A DNA stretch of 47,219 bases from a virus. The stretch lies in the IMG/VR virus record IMGVR_UViG_3300025671_000111, positions 1-47,219 of that record; one strand, given 5' to 3'. The stretch's first letter is position 1. Every line of letters starts with the position of its first letter. The notes beneath the pieces are model-generated. The model did not search any database and was not told the origin of the DNA. It worked only from the letters and a program-made list of their open reading frames with translations. Of the stretch, positions 44,512-47,219 are shown piece by piece. The translations under genes were made by a program, and so were the position numbers.

Positions 44512-47219
44512 TTTCCTGATTTGTTTTTAGTTTTCATTTTACAGCGCTCACCGTTACTCTTTGTGTGTGAGCATTGAACTTCGTTTTCTTGTTGAGGAAC
44601 TTCATCGTGCACCGTGCAAAAGCTTTTACCATCTAAAGCAATATTAGAACATCGCTTACCGGATTTACTAACAGCAGCGCATTGAACTTCTGCATCTCCT
44701 TCTTCTCTCTTTTCGTCTTGATCAAGCTTGTTATCTTCAATAACTTGACGTTCTTCTTCGTCTTTAGCTATCTGTCGCTCGAGCTTTTTCTGCTCTTGAC
44801 GCTCTTCTCTTTCTTCAGCTTTGATTTCTTTAATCTCGTTCTTAGCAGACATCACGTCTTGGTTCTTAATACCAAAGCTCCACTTACTCCAACCCAGTAG
44901 CATGGCTACTCTCTTCCACGTTTCGTGATCTGAGTTAGCAGCTTCTTTCAAGTTCTGGTATTTGCTATACAGTCTTGATAAAGGTAGGTTTGTAACAGCC
45001 TCAGTAGCGCTAAATACCGCATCGTAAACTGGGTTATCGATATCAGTCTTGTCCATGTAATCGATAACTTCTCTGTTAAACTCCCAAGACTGCAAAGCGC
45101 TGTATAGCTTTCTAGCTTTAATACCGATCGGTGGAGATATATTGAGTGCCTCGATAACAGTGTAAGCGTGATCTGGCTCAGTGAAGAACTTATCATCTTT
45201 AGCTTTCTCTTCTTGCTCCATGAACTTCAAGATAACGTTCTTTGTTGTAGATACAACAGCACCGCCAATACCGGAACCTCTTAATACAGTATCAAGCATA
45301 CCGTTAATCATACGCTCTTTCTGCTTGTCATCGATCTTATCTTCTTCGTCGTCACCGAACATTGCTGCGAACAAAGCTTGCTGAAGCCCGTAGAATATCA
45401 TGTTCTGTATAGCACCGTAGTAAACGATCTTAGAGACATTAGCTGTAGCATCACCTCTTCCGTTAACTAAGTCCTGAGCAGCTTTCTTAATCAAACGATT
45501 GTACTGCATAGGTGTGTTTTGGAAAGCCAGTATAAACTTACCAAGAGGTGAAGCCTGCTGTTGAGATATTCTATCTTCTCTTGTAGACTGCTGAGTTTCC
45601 TCAGCGATCTCCATCATATCTTCAAACGCTTTTGTTTCAGCGTCTTTCTTAGACATACCTTCTTTGATATACGAATCAACTCTGTTTCTATAGAACGTAG
45701 CACCACCAGTTGCAATAGCAAAGCTATCCGCAATTTGCGTCGGTGTAAAACCTAATTGAAGAAGGTAAGCCGTAGCTTTCTTCATTGGGTTTTTAGAATC
45801 ACGTATCTCTGCTAGTAGCTCTGCCGCGTTAACATCTGTTTGTATTCTACCTCTTCTCTGCTTTAAGAAGTCAGAGTTAAATATCATAGCAACATCAGAC
45901 CAGTATTGTTTTTGATTTGCAAACGCAGCTGCTGCTTTTAACATATTGTTGTCACTCCAGTTAATAAAGTTAACATTTGAAATCATCTGCAACATAGCTG
46001 ATCTTGCATTGAAGAACATAGTAGTACCAATAGATCCGTGTATCCAGTTAGTAAAGGTGTTCATTAGTCTACCTTGACCTTGAGATCTGTTACCACCGTT
46101 TTCCATACGGAATAGCACATCTTCTAAAGCCTCTCTAAAATTAGAGCCATAAACAGCTTCAATTTTATTCATGTTAGCTTCAGTGAATATAGCGTTTTTA
46201 TTATCTATCCACTCTTGCAAGTATGTCGATCTAGCGTTTTCAAGAGAATCGTTAATATCAGATGCTATAGTACCACCTAACCAAGAGTCGTCTGGCATAA
46301 TAGCTTCTCCAACAATAATTCTACTAACACCATCAGCAAATGCTTTCAAGCTAGCGTTACCTTCAACAGCTTTAACAATAGCGTTTAGATCTGTCTGTGA
46401 TAAACCTGGAACATCAAATCCTTGCTTGTTCCAGTTGTATACTCTTATAGCATCTTCAGTAGTGTACTCTAGCCCTGGCAACTTATCTTTAAGGCTCCTG
46501 CGAACATCAGGGAAAGACTTACGCAAGTTCTTTAAATCATTAGCTGCTATTTGGTTTACTCTATTTAAAAGTCTAACACCTTTACTAAACGGATCGAACA
46601 AATGCTTCTTGAAGAAGGCGTGGTGCTTGTTACCAATCTCACCTTTACCCATGAAGCTATATAGTAAACCAGCAAAATCATCGGCTGAAGGTGGTATAAA
46701 GAATTTAAATCTACCTTTGTTTTTACCACGTTGTCTAGCTTTACCAGCAGAGAACTGCTTGAATCTAGCTACACCTTTAGTTTGCTCTAGTATAATATTA
46801 AAGTCTGAATCAAGATCAGCAGCGCCTTCATCGATGATACCATCCATTTTCTTAGGCGCTCTTCTACTAAACTCAGCCTTAGCTTGCTGGACTTTGCTCT
46901 TAACATCAAACAGCTCAAACATAGCTTTAACGGCCTCTACGTTTTGTAACGCATCATCCGCGAAGTACATATCATTGTATCCTTCCTTTATTAAGTTCTC
47001 AGCGATCCAGTTAGCTTTAGCTTGACCAGTAGAATTACCTAAGCCTACGATGTTGTCAATAGGTATTTCTAAGCTTTGAGATTTCATAAACTCGAATATA
47101 GCTTCTTGAGCCTGTGGTGCTCTAGCGGTCAAGATAAACATGTTATCAGTACCAAACTTCTTCGCTAATTTTTTAGCTTTATCAAGCAAAGGTCCAGGCG
47201 CTCCGTCAACAACCTTGTT
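44493..47219 (-). CDS. Giant virion-type protein with HAD-like start and tandem zinc-knuckle end (N-terminus outside window)
   Basis: The frame is open to the right edge (NKVVDGAPGPLLDKAKKLAK), so the N-terminus is missing; 908 residues are visible. The first ~100 are HAD-like (MFILTARAPQAQEAIFEFM, then NIVGLGNSTGQAKANWI and DMYFADDALQNVEAVKAMFE, the conserved ILTAR and ADD segments). The middle ~700 residues are helical without clear motifs (LAFQNTPMQYNRLIKK, for example). The C-terminal 60 hold two zinc-knuckle-like units: C-x8-C-x10-C-x2-H (CAAVSKSGKRCSN...FCTVH) and CSHTKSNGERCKM...CYYH. It overlaps the barrel gene by 19 bases. It is probably an internal virion or ejected protein. Confidence 0.7.
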   Translation of the reverse strand, partial: NKVVDGAPGPLLDKAKKLAKKFGTDNMFILTARAPQAQEAIFEFMKSQSLEIPIDNIVGLGNSTGQAKANWIAENLIKEGYNDMYFADDALQNVEAVKAMFELFDVKSKVQQAKAEFSRRAPKKMDGIIDEGAADLDSDFNIILEQTKGVARFKQFSAGKARQRGKNKGRFKFFIPPSADDFAGLLYSFMGKGEIGNKHHAFFKKHLFDPFSKGVRLLNRVNQIAANDLKNLRKSFPDVRRSLKDKLPGLEYTTEDAIRVYNWNKQGFDVPGLSQTDLNAIVKAVEGNASLKAFADGVSRIIVGEAIMPDDSWLGGTIASDINDSLENARSTYLQEWIDNKNAIFTEANMNKIEAVYGSNFREALEDVLFRMENGGNRSQGQGRLMNTFTNWIHGSIGTTMFFNARSAMLQMISNVNFINWSDNNMLKAAAAFANQKQYWSDVAMIFNSDFLKQRRGRIQTDVNAAELLAEIRDSKNPMKKATAYLLQLGFTPTQIADSFAIATGGATFYRNRVDSYIKEGMSKKDAETKAFEDMMEIAEETQQSTREDRISQQQASPLGKFILAFQNTPMQYNRLIKKAAQDLVNGRGDATANVSKIVYYGAIQNMIFYGLQQALFAAMFGDDEEDKIDDKQKERMINGMLDTVLRGSGIGGAVVSTTKNVILKFMEQEEKAKDDKFFTEPDHAYTVIEALNISPPIGIKARKLYSALQSWEFNREVIDYMDKTDIDNPVYDAVFSATEAVTNLPLSRLYSKYQNLKEAANSDHETWKRVAMLLGWSKWSFGIKNQDVMSAKNEIKEIKAEEREERQEQKKLERQIAKDEEERQVIEDNKLDQDEKREEGDAEVQCAAVSKSGKRCSNIALDGKSFCTVHDEVPQQENEVQCSHTKSNGERCKMKTKNKSGKCYYHD

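Noticed and set aside
46171-47025. 284-codon plus-strand ORF
   Set aside because: It is antisense to the giant late protein, has Ser/Leu/Ile-rich composition of an antisense frame, and no start context.
1-47219. Complete circular genome with the two edge genes joining
   Set aside because: The left gene ends with two leftover bases of a codon, while the right gene is in frame with a full codon at 47217-47219, so joining the edges directly does not keep a frame. More sequence must lie between them.
1-47219. CRISPR array, insertion sequence or integrase
   Set aside because: No regular spaced repeats, no terminal inverted repeats with a transposase, and no integrase-like ORF were seen.

Overview
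The window looks like part of the genome of a double-stranded DNA tailed phage, probably with a short tail, of a marine-type member of the Bacteroidetes (Flavobacteriia-like). The phage assignment rests on a large terminase, portal, scaffold, major capsid protein, holin and M15 endolysin arranged in late blocks, with ERF recombinase, exonuclease, primase-helicase, ligase and ribonucleotide reductase in an early block. The host assignment rests on a protein with a type IX secretion sorting domain, signal peptides cleaved just before or after Gln (SYA/Q, VLS/Q, VLG/Q, LQA/Q), AT-rich translation starts with almost no Shine-Dalgarno sequences, and terminase and neck proteins of the kind found in crAss-like and Cellulophaga phages. 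The DNA is AT-rich.

Layout. (1) Bases 1-19396, all minus strand: the morphogenesis and late block. In transcription order it runs: small surface-type and basic proteins, GroEL and GroES, a winged-helix protein, an HEXXH protein, a holin, a LamG-like protein, a tandem cpn10-like protein, a terminase-small-like protein, TerL, portal, scaffold, major capsid protein, two neck-type proteins and a large tail/stabilisation protein that runs off the left edge. UUCG-loop hairpins flank the gene downstream of the capsid gene. (2) Bases 19397-19683: a divergent control region with a strong G-quadruplex motif and an inverted repeat. (3) Bases 19684-26345, plus strand: about 25 mostly tiny early genes, served by seven copies of a bipartite promoter-like element (TACG, then GATAAT 14 bases later). 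Five copies place GATAAT exactly six bases before an ATG, which predicts leaderless mRNAs. Among these genes lie two unusual tRNA-like acceptor/T-arm elements, one of them at the 3' end of a roughly 300-base structured RNA with no ORF. (4) Bases 26353-36099, plus strand: an HTH protein, a sigma factor, ERF plus an exonuclease VIII-like nuclease, an SSB-like protein, primase-helicase, a thymidylate-synthase-family enzyme with a dCMP-hydroxymethylase-type substitution, two MazG-like proteins, a DUF1064-like nuclease and a B12-dependent ribonucleotide reductase. A bidirectional terminator ends the block. (5) Bases 36143-47219, minus strand: basic virion-type proteins, a PAP2-superfamily phosphatase, the M15 endolysin, fibre-type structural proteins, a cluster of four envelope-directed proteins (type IX secretion cargo, degenerate thioredoxin fold, small membrane protein, outer-membrane barrel), and a very large protein with a HAD-like start and a tandem zinc-knuckle end that runs off the right edge.

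How it fits together. The small early genes would act on the host first. The sigma factor and HTH protein would then redirect transcription. The nucleotide module may modify cytosine while RNR supplies dNTPs. ERF, exonuclease, helicase and ligase carry replication and recombination. The minus-strand blocks build the particle with help from a phage chaperonin, and lysis uses the holin and the M15 peptidase. The most unusual items are the structured RNA with its tRNA-like end, the leaderless promoter series, the type IX secretion cargo and the predicted cytosine-modification module. No canonical tRNA, CRISPR array, insertion sequence or integrase was seen. All family assignments come from reading motifs by eye; no database search was run.
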